Made by a program: the position numbers and the translations under genes
Shown here: positions 32,245 through 44,270 of the stretch, piece by piece
How positions within the stretch are numbered: the stretch's first letter is position 1
Layout of the letters: every line of letters starts with the position of its first letter
DNA from: Norana najaformis
Lineage: Eukaryota > Annelida > Clitellata > Crassiclitellata > Hormogastridae
NCBI GenBank assembly: GCA_964023275.1
Contig: OZ029920.1
Location: forward strand, 5,791,014-5,855,013
DNA: 64,000 bases
Reading direction: 5' to 3'
The notes under the pieces: generated by a model
Database searches by the model: none
What the model was told of the DNA's origin: nothing
What the model saw: the letters and a program-made list of their open reading frames with translations, nothing else

Positions 32245-35200
32245 CTAAGTTAGATAAACAAGAAGAATAGCAGTTCCTCAAACTAACCTCTAGTGTCAGT
32301 CATTGACATGCAGTTTTAGCGACTTCATTTTCTTAGCCTCGGCAAAATTAAATTAATTAGTGCTTTATCTCACCGGTTGATATACCCACCAACAGACAGA
32401 GAGTATGCGATATTTGTAGCTGAGTTTACTCACTAGGGGGCGCAGTTGGAGCAGAAATCTCAAAACATACTTCTGCCTTCGCGAGATTGTTACACCATGG
32501 CAAAAGTGCACTTTTTACAATGCAGTCAGAACGTAACCTTATATGTGTAAATATGTAGGCAGATCACCATGAATGCTTAAAATACAACAAGAATTCGAAT
32601 CCATTAAAATAATACTAATCAATTAATTAATAAAACGAATACCATTTCGTGCTTTTTCTAAAACAATATGTATGAATATGTATGAAATCGTCACGAACAC
32701 TTCCATCGATTGGTTAAAAAGAAGAAAACTACAAACAGACATGCAAACAAACAAATACTCCTACAAGCATACATACATACATTCGTACATACCTGCATTT
32801 CCAGAGTATCCAGAAACACTGAGTCTGTAGTTATCAGAGGCTGATCCGATAGTAAACTGTGAATATTGTGCGTATCGTTTACCTCCATCAAAATCTTCCA
32901 GTTCAATTCGCAACTTGTAGTTTCCGTTTGAGGTCAAGAGATGAAGTGCATTGTTACCTGAAATTGAACCTCCCCATAACTTTTGTAACCTTTCGCAAGA
33001 CGAGAAATATCAGGCACATTAAAACAGTTGGCAGGCAGTGAAATTAAACAGTTTTCATACTGATGTGTTCTAAATCCCCTTTCATACCCTTACCTCACCG
33101 TAATTCACCTTAACTTAGTTCAGCTTACTTTACCTTGATTAACCTGATCTCAATTTACTTTACCTTGCCTTAGGTCTATTTTACCTAACCGTCCATTAGC
33201 TTCCTTAATCTGACCTTACCTTATCTTTCCTCAGTTCTCCAGCACAAAATTCCGTATCTGACTGCAATGAATTTTTACTATTGAAATCATAAAACTGCGT
33301 ACCAAGCCAGAATTCGCCTCTGAGATTTCCGAAGCCATTTGCATATTCGGTCCAATTCCTGTAGAAATTCTCGCTTCCATCTTTACGTCTCTGGAACACC
33401 TAAAGGTTAACGAAAAGAGGACTGAGTACTCGTTCGGCAGTATACATTTATTGAATTGTTGAATCCCAAGGGTCACTTTGAACTGTCAAACAAAAACTTT
33501 ATCTTCATTGGAACGAATGTACAGCGACTTCCAAATTCAGAATTTTACATGTGTGGTTTTCAGTTTCGTCAATTTGCAATGTAATGAAAAGTACTCAGTA
33601 CTCATATGCTGTCAAAGTAATGCATGCCAAAGAGAAATACTAATGGGGCTAGAGCACTTGCTGTCAAAGTAATGCATGCCAAAGAGAAATACTAATGTAG
33701 CTAGAGCACTAAAAACGCACACAATATAATATATGTCTGGCAAAAGGTTTATTGAAAACAATAAATAGCAGAATATCTGTCTCCCAGAGAAATATTCTCC
33801 CGCATTTAAGAAATTGTTGAGCATTTTGTTACAAAAAATACTTAGCAATTTATGATTTAAACATGCACAGATTACACATGCAGTGTATACATTGCACTTA
33901 CTCGTTGCCCATCGTACGGTCAAACAGTGTTTACTATAGCAATCTTCACCAATGCGAAATAATTTTGCATTTCTGATTTTTGTCTGGGATTCAACTCCTG
34001 GTGCCTCATCTGAAACTTACAACTGAAGCTGTTTAACCCCATGAAGAATAGATCGCTGTCTTCGAGGATAAATGCCATAGAACAGGACAATAAATGAACG
34101 AACTCCTTGTCTCGTCTTAAAAGTCTAATTCTTGTTTGAAGAATCTCAATTTCGACTCAGAAATGTTAGTGAAACATGGAGTTTAAATTAGTGAAGAATG
34201 CAGTTTTCGTTTACTCACAAGCCAGCTTTCAGTCGACGAACTCATGTCGCAGTAGACTCCGAACAGCTGAAGATCTCGCAGGTAAGTTTTACCTCGTGAC
34301 GAACCAGTTCCAAGGTCATAAACTTTATATACATCACTTAAATTCTGACCGACTTTTCTTATGTCTGTGCAGTCTCGTGGCCACGTAGCAGTAACACAAA
34401 CATCTACAATAACACAACAGTTTATTCTAGTAACAAAAGAATATATAATTTACAGTCTTTTAATCCTACATAATATAGATTGTTTACTTACCTTCCTATC
34501 TTGCTGTAACGTTGACTAAGGCACATGCGATCTCATCTGTAAGAAGTGGGACAGCTCCAGGTTCCGCTGCAGAGCTAACATTCCACGCGCCAACTCAAAG
34601 CGGTCGGCAAGAGGCATTTGTCCCCGTTAGACCCTCCAACGTAGTCCGCTTAATATATATGGCCAGCGAAGAGACACCAAATTACCCGCTACTTGATAAC
34701 CCAATGAGCGTTGAGCAATATGGTATAGAAATTGCAAACAGCCATGTGAAAAACTCTTCGACTTTGAATTTACCGCAGTAGCTCGCCAGGTAAACGGAAG
34801 GTAGTCATCGAATAGTCACCCTTAACCGTACTTCCAATCATCGAACAATAGCTTGGAACTAGCCCACGGCGTAATGGGTCGCCGAACTCTTGTCCTCCCT
34901 TAGTACCTTAGAATTCATGGAGATCCGGTTCCCGGGCAATTCGGAATGGACATTTCGGCGATTGTTGTCGACCTGAAGTGGAAGCTGAAGATGTCTTCTG
35001 AAGTTACGTATGATGGTTTCTGTTTTTCGAACAGTTGCTTGAGCTGACGGACTCAAATTCCCCAACGCTGACTGTACAATCGCTTTGGCTGCTTCCTCAG
35101 ATTCTTCTGAAAGTAGCTCGATGGTTGATCTAACTCGAGCTTTCTCCAGTTGAGTGGTAGATGCTGCATGTGAATGTTCAGATGGCGGCTTCACTTCAGT

Positions 35201-38200
35201 ATCTATCCATTTGCTGTATGGCGGCGAACTTTACAGGAAAGATCACAGCATCTCCATATCTCCTTCTGTTCGGATTTCTTTTTCATGCGATAAAGGTAAG
35301 CTTGGTAGGTTAGCATTCTCTTACTTTTCTCAGACTACAAAAATTCTACATCCATTTATATGGTCTACATTTAGTACTACTATGCAGACTTCTTGAAAAA
35401 AGAGAAAAATTAGAGCTATTTTATAAAATAATGAAATTGCAGTTGCTATCATATTAACTTGTTTTAGATTAACAAATATAAAATATAGACAAAATACACG
35501 CGGACGCCGCTGAGCGCTGATTTTTTCTTTCTCACGTGATAAACATATCCCTATCACGTGACTCATCTACTCCTACATTACGTACCAATTTCACAAATTA
35601 CAAATTTTCACCGAGTTGTCCGCCCCGAATTGTCCGTTTTTCACTCTGAGTTCTTCGCACGGAAATGTCCTACTCGGAATTCTCCGCGCCCGAAATGTCC
35701 GGCTCCGAATTGTCCTGTTACCGGATTTCCTCTGCTCAACTGACCGTTGTGCTCTTCACCTGAAGGTGGCTCTAATATTCCAAGACGGCGTGTCGTATGA
35801 AACTGGGCGTCTCGGGGACGCGATATTATGTCATCATAAATGGCAATTCCTGTTCGCATTGATCTTCATCAATAGGAATGCAGTAACTATGCTCGCCAAA
35901 ATCAAACACTAGACCTGTTTAGTACTAGCATCCCACATAATACGTATACAACTGTGTACATGTCAGAAGTCCCAAAAATGCAGACACCGCAGCGTCCGGA
36001 CGTCTGTGCGCAGGACAGGCTTTCGATTGGTCGCAGGAAAACTCCTTGGTTGACGGTCGATGTCTCTCTAACGATCATTGTACTTACCTTGACTAGAATA
36101 ATAAACCCAGAAGGAATAATGTTGTTCTGCTACCGGCGTCGTCGCAATTACATATATGATTGCAATTTATATGTATTAGTTACTTATTGTATTAATGTAT
36201 TAAAGTATTAATGTAATACACACACATACGCATGTGAGCATCACATGGTCCCCCTAATTCAGAGATCATAAAATGACTGAAATCCTAGTTTTCAGCAAAC
36301 CCTCTTTATATTTATCCTCAAAATATCAAAACTTAGATGTGTTACCTTCCTCTCTGCCGTAGAAACAGAAAGGCTAGATTTTTCGAGGAATACAGTAGAC
36401 GTTGTATCACTATACCCCATATCTCATCAAGTAAATTTAGGGTCTAGCTTTGCCGTCCCTGTCGATTCACATTGTGTCCAGCTGAACTCATCATGCTACA
36501 TGATTTCGCATTAGAATTTGCCCTGAACGGTAGAAGTGAAAAGCCAGAGGAATTCAGAACTACACAGCCACAAAAGCGTAGGATCTTTACGACTCGTAAA
36601 GAGATTCAAATTCAGGTCCTTTAATAATCATAAGAAACAGAACACTGCTCCACACAGTCGCATGCTTTGGGGTCAATGGGTAATTTATTTATGATTGCAG
36701 AGGTGACATCATTCTACTTCTATATTCTAATTCATTCATTTATTCTGCGTATACATTCTACATCATTCATTCTAATGTCTACCTCTACATTCTACATCAT
36801 TTACCATTCTACAAATCAATGAAGCATCAAACTGGAGTACAGAAACGTTCAGAAGATATTGCGCTCGTACAAAGTCATACCGTGAATTTAAATAAGGTCT
36901 TCAAAATAATCGATAGGAATATAGAATTATTTGAAACTGGTGTAATTAAGGCAGGCCATTGAGTTCATTTATTCCAAGTTAACACAGACTACATATAGAG
37001 CACAATTCAACTAAATACGAAAGAAAAAGAGGAAGAGGAGAAGGAGCAGGAGGAGTAGTCTCTTAGTCTAGCCCTAAGAGGCAGCTATGCTTTTTAAATG
37101 TTGTCGACTTAATTTTTTAGCTTCGGCATACGACAGCGGGTGGCCAGCTCTCTCCAGCGTCGCCTGATCTTCTCATTATCAGCACAACATCATTGCTGAG
37201 TTGGCAAGGGACGCAAGTGAAGCCAATATCTCGAAACAAATATTATCCTTTGCGGGGATTTTAACCCCCGACCACTCGATTGACAGTCAAGCACGTCAAC
37301 CAATACAGAATCGCGCTTCGCATACATAAATTCCCTTCTCTACATATAATAGAGTATAGAGGGAGAGGTCGCCGAAGGGAGCACACGTGTTCCTGAAAGC
37401 GCGACACTGGAGAATTGTGATATCCAGCGATCTTGGCGAAGACTTAAACGGTGAGCTGTATCGTTTCTTGTGTTTAATTATTTCAGATTTATACTTCAGA
37501 CTTAACATTGTTATTGCATAACTGTAGACTTATAATTTTAAATCCATTTCGGTTTTTATTCCCTTGCTGCCGTTCGCTATGAACGCTGGTGAGGAAGCCA
37601 CTACCTCGAGGTCTGCCATTTATGAGCCAAGACCTGAGGGAATGAATTTTCTTGACCTTCCAATTCTGAAATAGAAGAGGAAGATATCAGATGCAGAAGG
37701 CGGCAATCCGTATTTTATCACCGACAGTGATGCCGATAGTTTTTCGGCAGATGATGAAAACGGCTTTGAGGTCGTCCGCAGAAAGAAAGCCGGCAGGGAC
37801 GAACGACGGGCCGAGAAGAGAGAGAAGGTGCCCAAAGTTTCCCTTGCTGCCCTGCGGAAAACCCCAGGAAAAGTTGACCTGGTACCTCGGAAAAAAAGTT
37901 AAGCAAGGTACACCTGGGAAAAGGTACGAGCAAAAGGTCAAAAAAGGTACCCTAGCACTATCTGAGACACCGACATCTTGTGTTCCCGGTGATAGAAGCT
38001 AAGAGGATCCACAAGATCCAGAACAGCGTGAAGGTACCGACGACAGCGGTACTCATCAATTTTGAACCGAGTACAATTGTGCCAAACAAGATTTCTATCG
38101 GTTTTCTTGTTTTCAAGACTTATGACTACGTGTCACCGCCCACTCGCTGTTTTATCTGTTTTTCTTTCGGTCATATAGCGAAGTACTGTACGAAGTGCCA

Positions 38201-41200
38201 GAAGTGCAGCATATGTGCCTGAGAGCACAAGTACACTGACTGCAAACAAAATGAGACACCGCAGTGCGCAGTCGGCGGTGGGCCACACTCCGCGCACTCC
38301 AGCACCTATCCGAAATACATTCCGGCGAAGACTGCCGTCACAATCAGCTTCAAGGACCAGAAGCTGCCGAGCCTGTCGTATAAATAAGCGCTGCTGCGAC
38401 TGAAGGCGAGCGGACGGACTCAGCGAGAACGGACCAAACAAAGCCTTCAAACGCACACGCCCCTGGTGCCTCCAACGGTGTCACGGTCGAGTCTACGAAC
38501 ACGCCCGTGTCAGCCTGTGATGTATCATCAACAGACCGGAGTGGGGTGGGGAAAAGCGGGAAGATGATCAGCACGTGGTGGAGACGTCAATATGCAGGAA
38601 GGACGCCACACGCGAAGACCACCCTGGAGCGAACGGCCGACATCAAGGCGCGGAACCCGACCAGGGGAAACGACAACTCTCTGCAAGGACCCCACCACCT
38701 CTCTACCTCCGCACGACCACCCGAACCCACGGACTGGGGAGGCGACGGAATGACAATTCTCGCGCAGCGAGAATGAATGAAACAGGGCGGACTAGATGGA
38801 ACTTTATACCCCGTTAAAAGGGTAATCCATCAAGGACCCAGAGGGCCAATGTTACTCGGGCCACCTTGGGAGTTAATTGCGGTCGGTTGCCTGTATATAA
38901 ACAAGAGGGAACGCTGAAGAAAGGGGTCGGTTCGGACCCACACGTCGAAGTAACATTGACCTACGACGTGTTCTCACACAGATTCAGAGACTGTGACGCT
39001 TCGTAACAGATTCGTTGAGAACTTCGCTAGATTTAGAACAGTTATATAGGCGTAGGCTTTAGTTTCTTCATTAGTTCCAAATTAAAAGAATAAACCTCCT
39101 CCGTTTCGAGATTTAATGTGCCACACCCTCAAAAGGCCACGACGGCAGTTTGTGAGGGTCGCGACAAACGGACTGGGGACATCTCGGCCAGCAAACGCAC
39201 ACGCCCCTGGTGCGTCGAAGGAATGGGGAAACGAAGCAGCAAATTCATCGATCGTAAACTCCCCCTGGTGCGTCCAAAGGACAGGGGAAGACACGAGCAA
39301 AAAACGCACACGCCCCTGATGCGTCACAAGGACAGAGGACAAGTGAGACCCGGATCAGAGAAACCATCGTACAACTCAAGGCTCTCCAAGCCATGTGCCA
39401 AGCCGCCTATGCGATCGGAGATGAAGTCGGTAAAGGGAACTACGCCTCGTTGCCAGCAGAGAAGCTTCTAGAATTGTTTTCGGCAGCCATCCACTCGCAC
39501 TTCAACATCCCGATGGATGTGGTCACCGACAAAGTCACCAGCGCAATCAGCGAAGGGTTCGAATCCAAGAAAACCACGTATGCCACTCCTCTCTGTGAAA
39601 CACAACATGGGTCTCACCATACTGCAGTGGAACGCGTGTAGCCTCAGAGCCCGCCTTGGGGAGCTGAGGCACCGCATCTCCAAGATGCGGGACCCGCTAT
39701 CGGTCACATGCGTTCAGGAAACATGACTGAGACCAACGAGCAGCAGGCGTCTTTGTTTGGTCCGCGCTCTTGTGTGCTCCGTCCGCACGCCTTCTGTCGC
39801 AGCAGCGCTTCCTTGCACGACAGGCTCGGCAGCTTCTGCTCCTTGACGCTGATCGTGACGGCAGCCTTCGCCAGAACGTATTTCGGACAGGTGCTGGAGT
39901 GCGCGGAGAGTGGCCCATCGCAGGCTGCGCACTTCAGTGTCTCATTTTGTTTGCAATCGGTGTACGTGTGCTCTCCTTCACATGTGCTGCACTTCTGGGA
40001 CTTCGCATAGTGCTTCGCTATACTTTTGTCAGTAACAACTCCGGAACTTCCAGTCATCTGGACCTTGCGGTGGCTTCGACGCTCTTGGCGCAAAAGTGCA
40101 CTTGGACAGTCCTGGACGACTCGATGGGAAGAACGTCGTGTCATCCGTCTACTCTGTATGGGAATCCGTTGGCAGGCCTCTGTGCGCGTACGCGGACTTG
40201 TCACCGGTGACTATTCTAGTTCTTCTAGCAATTGACTGCTAAATGATAAACTTTATTATCTTAATGACATTTCTAACATCATGCGTTTTGCTCAGAGAGC
40301 GCCACTGATGAGTTTGTCTTGAAGTGGCGCTACACAAATTTTAAATTACAATTACACATTATAATTACAATGATTCCACGCCATCTTTACTCACGCTAAT
40401 AGAAGCCCAAGAAATAACATAACGATACTTGTTTAAAGAACGCGTGCGAGGGTCATGTAACTTATTTTTTACAATGTGTCCAATGTCGAACTGATCTCAT
40501 TTTATTGAGCCGACGAAAGTAATATACAATATTCATTATCGAAAACTCCAAATTTCTAAAGTGCTACTTAACAGTTAAATCCAGTGCACCGCTTATTCAC
40601 GAGCGCTGCGTCAAGTCAATGGGGTTGTCCAAAGATTCACTTTGAACTCATCAAGAACCAAGTTTCCTCACAGAAGACCAGAGAGAGAAGGTGAAAGGAG
40701 CTGCTAGGGTCGCTGTGCTTAATTTGACGGAAATGAGAAGAGAGCGGATTCTATGGATCAAGGTGGGATTTCTTCAAACGGTGAGACCAGTTTTGAATGG
40801 AACACATCAACAATAGCTGGAATCGCCTTTCCCGAGAGCTCCGGCTAGTATTCCTCAGTTTTTCTCTTCCGCAGTTTCGCAAGCGCCTGAAGTCTGTGTT
40901 ATTTGCCAGTGGTCTCACTGGTTCGGGTCGGGAGCGCTTCTGATGAGTCTATTCTTGAAGTGGCGCTTTATAAATGTCAGATTACAATTACAATTACAAT
41001 TACAACAATAACATTGTAGATAGAGGGGCTTGAGATGGGTGATGACGGGTGAACGACGAAAGGGTAGAGGAACAGAGAATTTGCGAAATTTGGGAGGGAA
41101 TATTGTCTTAAAATCTATTGTATCTACCTTGGAAAGAGTAGTTGGAAGCTTCACTTCGATTCTTCGAATATTCTTCGTGTTCCTCGAGCAATCGGCCAAC

Positions 41201-41683
41201 TGACTGAATATGTTCGTCATGATTTTCGGCAAACTTCGACAAATTGTCAAACTTTAACTGCAAACGTTCGCTAAATTTAAAACCATTCCGAACATCTTGA
41301 TCTAAACCTTCGAGCCGGTTGCTGAAACTTTGAAGAGTTTCATTTATACTATTCAAATGCCGACCAGTGAGGCCTTCAAGCCGATCGTTGAAACTTTGAT
41401 TCATACTTTTCAAATACTGACCCAGGAGGTCTTCAAGCCGATTGTTGAAACTTTGATTCATACTATTTAAATGACGATCAATGAGGTCTTTGAGTTCGGT
41501 GCAGTTGTAGCTGAAAACGCTCATCCGATTTTGAACGTATCTTATTTCGTCCAAAATCGTACTCTCCGTCTCAGTCGCCAAGTTCAGGCCATTAACCTCA
41601 CAATCTCCGAAAGTAGACTGTCCGTCAACAGTTAAAGCCTCAAACAATGCCACGATTAGCAGCATAAACATCATATTTGACAT
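31991..41683 (-). CDS. FREP-B: secreted coiled-coil fibrinogen-related protein, 5 exons
   Basis: Tandem paralogue of FREP-A with the same exon sizes and phases: 41683-41128, 34403-34219, 33399-33303, 32957-32793 and 32244-31991. They total 1,257 nt and 418 residues with no stop. Signal peptide, repeated glycan-rich coiled coil and FBG domain appear in the same order. Compared with FREP-A, exon 1 differs at 4 residues, exon 2 at about 6 of 62, exon 3 at none, exon 4 at about 4 of 55 and exon 5 at about 33 of 84. The last exon has DADHD at the calcium site and, like FREP-A, lacks the NCA..C pair but has a cysteine before LNGRY plus an extra one at GDC near its start. Intron 1 is 6.7 kb because the Harbinger element present in FREP-A is absent. 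Confidence 0.88.
32793..32957 (-). CDS. FREP-B exon 4: FBG core
   Basis: 165 nt with TTTCAG acceptor and GCAG/GTATGT donor. It encodes [32 protein letters not shown] and SGYSGNAG; four residues differ from FREP-A. Confidence 0.87.
33087..33232. repeat. (ACCTT)n pentamer tract in FREP-B intron 3
   Basis: Same tract as in FREP-A, with several units mutated (for example ACCTAACC). Confidence 0.85.
33303..33399 (-). CDS. FREP-B exon 3: FBG core
   Basis: 97 nt encoding [12 protein letters not shown] to GEFWLG, identical in protein to FREP-A. The normal donor is again TTG/GTACGC. The downstream alternative donor of FREP-A is changed here (AAAGATAAG), so it would be out of phase. Confidence 0.87.
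33607..33710. repeat. 52-bp tandem duplication in FREP-B intron 2
   Basis: Two copies of a 52-bp unit starting TGCTGTCAAAGTAATGCATG at 33,607 and 33,659. Units A and C have it once. Confidence 0.85.
34219..34403 (-). CDS. FREP-B exon 2: start of FBG domain
   Basis: 185 nt with the same TTGTAG acceptor and GTGAGT donor as FREP-A. It encodes [19 protein letters not shown] and ends [13 protein letters not shown]. No stop codon is present in the phase set by exon 1. Confidence 0.86.
34923..35726 (-). mobile_element. MULE-like DNA element with broken FLYWCH ORF (B)
   Basis: Same element as in unit A but about 325 bp shorter; sequence near 34,960 jumps over what is 5,690-6,040 in A. The inverted-repeat end near 35,590-35,726 has extra GGACAATTCGG-type units. 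The FLYWCH frame has TAG after EFL and a second stop after HTANG. Only the C-terminal helix part (34,859-35,194) stays open. Confidence 0.6.
37020..37335 (-). repeat. tRNA-like SINE candidate (B)
   Basis: Same as in unit A, but the anticodon-like loop reads CTGTCAA and the B box GGTTAAAATCC. The acceptor arm again does not pair. Confidence 0.45.
37579..39726 (+). mobile_element. Zinc-knuckle LINE remnant in FREP-B intron 1 (no Harbinger)
   Basis: Uninterrupted counterpart of the unit A element. ORF1 starts at 37,579 with the same early TAG. Knuckles lie at 37,980-38,222 and beyond ([14 protein letters not shown], then a TGA just after CSICA). ORF1 text continues at 38,507-38,776. The LTR-like insert is at 38,780-39,116 and the rest of ORF1 at 39,116-39,640. 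The ORF2 start is at 39,607 ([16 protein letters not shown]) and stops at 39,726 at the same TGA as A. Shared stops show that most damage happened before the unit was duplicated. Confidence 0.75.
38780..39116 (+). repeat. LTR-like insert inside LINE ORF1 (B)
   Basis: Contains TATATAA at 38,894 and AATAAA at 39,089 in the right order and spacing for an LTR. It is non-coding and interrupts ORF1-like text on both sides. Confidence 0.35.
39728..40210 (-). mobile_element. Inverted ORF1 piece of the zinc-knuckle LINE (B)
   Basis: Minus-strand frame with [48 protein letters not shown] and [11 protein letters not shown]. It is open from 40,204 to 39,704 and better preserved than its unit A twin. It joins the plus-strand ORF2 fragment tail to tail. 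Confidence 0.72.
40220..40380 (+). repeat. LINE 3' end with perfect hairpin and (ATTACA)n tail (B)
   Basis: A 9-bp stem AGCGCCACT (40,298) / AGTGGCGCT (40,323) is followed by ATTACA-like units to about 40,372. Confidence 0.65.
40816..41002 (+). mobile_element. 187-bp LINE 3' end inserted only in unit B
   Basis: Encodes [20 protein letters not shown] then RKRLKSVLF, the end of a CR1/L2-type ORF2. After it come the GAGCGCTTC..GAAGTGGCGCTTTATAAATG 3' end and (ATTACA)n. It is flanked by an 8-bp direct repeat CAACAATA (40,808-40,815 and 41,003-41,010). Unit A has the empty site once near 15,230. Confidence 0.82.
41128..41683 (-). CDS. FREP-B exon 1: signal peptide and coiled coil
   Basis: 556 nt, ATG at 41683, donor CAAG/GTAGAT. 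The encoded protein matches FREP-A exon 1 except V7M, F17L, one L-to-I in the first repeat and one E-to-K near FKFSER. The 19-residue repeats and all seven sequons are kept. Confidence 0.88.
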
Positions 41684-41742
41684 TTTTCACTTCGTCCAGG
41701 AGGAAGATAAAAACTTGTGAGTTCGTTGGCTGACAAGTCCCA

Positions 41743-41748
41743 CTTATA
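41743..41748 (-). promoter_or_regulatory. TATA-like box upstream of FREP-B
   Basis: TATAAG in the context AATATAAGTGGG, equivalent to the FREP-A box. The roughly 80 nt between box and ATG are almost identical in the two copies, but whole-unit identity is so high that this is weak evidence of function. Confidence 0.4.
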
Positions 41749-42949
41749 TTGAAAATGAACAGTTCGCTGGTTCACTAGTACTTGAAAATTTCATCTCTAA
41801 AGTCGGTAATGTACACGGTGTTCAGAAAAAAGAAATCCTAAGATAAACAAGAAGCTGGTCGTATCTTTTGCAGGTTTTTGTTAAGTCTGACTAGTATTTA
41901 TCCTTTATACGGAAATTCTTTAGACAAACATTTTGTACCGTAATTCTTATTTTGAATTACAGATTAAATTCCAATTATATCTTCTTCATTATGGCTTGAA
42001 GTCAGCAAAGCCGAGAGCCTAAAGTGGTTATTGGAGAATTTACCATCTTTATCGGGAAGTTACAAGAGCTCGATGCTTTAAGCGTACAATCAGTTGCACG
42101 TTTAAATTGCAGAAGAACTATATGCACTTAATATAGTTGTTCGCAAAGAAACTAGACGATTTCTCAATTACTGGCCTGCTGACATTTTCGCATTTTCTGT
42201 TGTGCGCATCTATAACACTGTTTCAAAGTTACAAGTCGACAAGCCGAAGAAAGTCCCGTCAAGTTATATCATAAGATGTCGATTGAGCTAGCCAAAAATA
42301 ATTGCGTGATAGTATAACGGAATTTTAAGGGACCTTTCATAAACTGAGGGATTGTTAATAGTAAAAGTAATAAATTGTGAAAGAAACTTTTAGTTCGATT
42401 TAAATGTCATAAATTTTTGCTCAAATTAGACTAAAGGTTCATCTTTTTCTGGACACATTGTATCAAGTCTTGCTAGTAATTCAGTTTAAGTTACATACTA
42501 ATGTGATACAGAACAGAATCACAAACAGCTCAAATATCATTAAACTGTTGTTCGTTGTTCTGCTGTATGCCTGTATAAGCTTAAATATGACGCTTTCAGA
42601 GCTTCCTCGTAACTGTTTATAACCTGTTTAATAGGAAGGCTGCATAGTGTTGCTGTGTAATTTCTGATTGCTTTGCAATTTGAAACTCTGCATATGGCTA
42701 TCAATTTTCTATACATAGTATATCTATTACAGAATCTGATCCCTCATTGGGAATTATTAGAGATATTTAACCGGATTAAGACGCATAATCTAGCTCATGG
42801 TTTGGGTTGGTGGTATTAAATCCATTTGTCAGTTTTAATGCATAAACTTCAATATCATGGACATCAATCACATGGTTCTCGTACGATCACGAAACTCTCC
42901 GATTGAAATTAAAGCATGGAGTATCTGGGTTCCAGTTTCTCCTGAAATG

Positions 42950-43690
42950 GGCGTTTTGTTACGGTAACCGTATTTGTAAACTTGAGATTTCAACAACGCC
43001 CAACGACAGTTACATCGCGAAAACCAGTAAATTTACAGGCGCAACATCAAAACTAAATCGTTAGGCAGAAGGGTTAGAAATGGTTCCCGTTCGAGATCCA
43101 AAGGTCAGGCAGGGAGGTAGTCAGATGGTTACAGTGGATGATGTTTGGAATTTTAGTGACTAGATAGATAAGAGGAAGAAGAGGCATCAGGATAGGACCT
43201 CTGGAAGATAGGTGTTTTTAGTGTTGAGTGAAAGACCTGCACAGAAATTTCAAGGGTGTAGTGTCGGTAAGTTGTCTTGGTGGATCAGATAGTTGTCGTA
43301 ATTCTTGTGGGAGTTTTTTCCAGAAAGGATGGGCAGTTATCGCTATAGAGCGATTTCCAAATTTTAAGGATGAGGCGACGAGAGGGCGGGAAGTGTAAGA
43401 GAGAAGATGAGCGGGTTGAACGTAGTGGTTGAATTGTAAGTATTTGAGGAAGATAGCATTGTTTGAAGGACTGGAATATGTTGTAGGTTAGTGATGGGAT
43501 TTCGAACTTTATTCTTTGAGGTAATTTAAGCCAGTGGAGTGAATTGAGGGAAGGGGTGGTATAATGGTGTTTGGGGTTTTGATTACAGCACAAGCGAGAG
43601 CATTCTGGAGAGCTTGAAGGCAGTTTCTTTGGGTTGTGTACATATTCATGAAAAGTGCATTGCCGTGAGGTTAAACTTAGCGCCATTTAT
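42950..43690 (-). mobile_element. CR1/L2-like LINE 3' fragment (B)
   Basis: Orthologue of 17,210-17,880. A 133-codon frame (43,686-43,285) stays open with NPKHHYTTPSLNSLHWLKLP, RIKFEIPSLTYNIFQSFK and RSTRSSSLLHFPPSRR, typical of the LINE ORF2 C-terminus. Confidence 0.72.
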
Positions 43691-43819
43691 TAATGCATTG
43701 CTATTGGACGTAGGTTGATGGCGGCCCACGAGTATGAGAAGCGTGTAAAGCCTGCAACATTTCCTTTTTCACCATCGAAGTTGTATGAGCTCGATTTCCA
43801 CCATCGTTTAAAATCTTGA

Positions 43820-44270
43820 ACTTTGTGGATTTTATTCTTCAGTTTTAACCGTTGTTACGTAACTTGTCTTTTCAAAGATGAGACCCTTCCGTTTCTCAGA
43901 AATGCTCTATTGTTTTGCATTCTTTTAAGAGTCATGGTCTTGATGCTAATGACATGGCCAATTGTCGACCTATGTCTAAAATATGTTCGTGCCATATCAT
44001 TACTCGTATAGCTTTGGCACGCTGCTGTCGCCTATGCAACGTGCTACTTGTTAACCAGAGCGTTGACTCTTCTCCGAAACTACGATGCGCATCCTGGGCT
44101 GATATACTTACGTAGTAGGCGTTGGTGACATGCGCCGTATAGGAAACGCGCAGAATCCTCCGCATATTTATCACTGCTGAAAATCGTCTTAATATGCATG
44201 CATGTACGTATGTATGTATGTACCTACGTGTATATATATATGTATATATATTGCGGAATTTCTCTTGAAG
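43820..44270 (+). mobile_element. LINE ORF2 scrap with (ATGT)n tail (B)
   Basis: Orthologue of 18,080-18,510, with GLDANDMANCRPMSKICSCH and the same tail. Confidence 0.5.
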
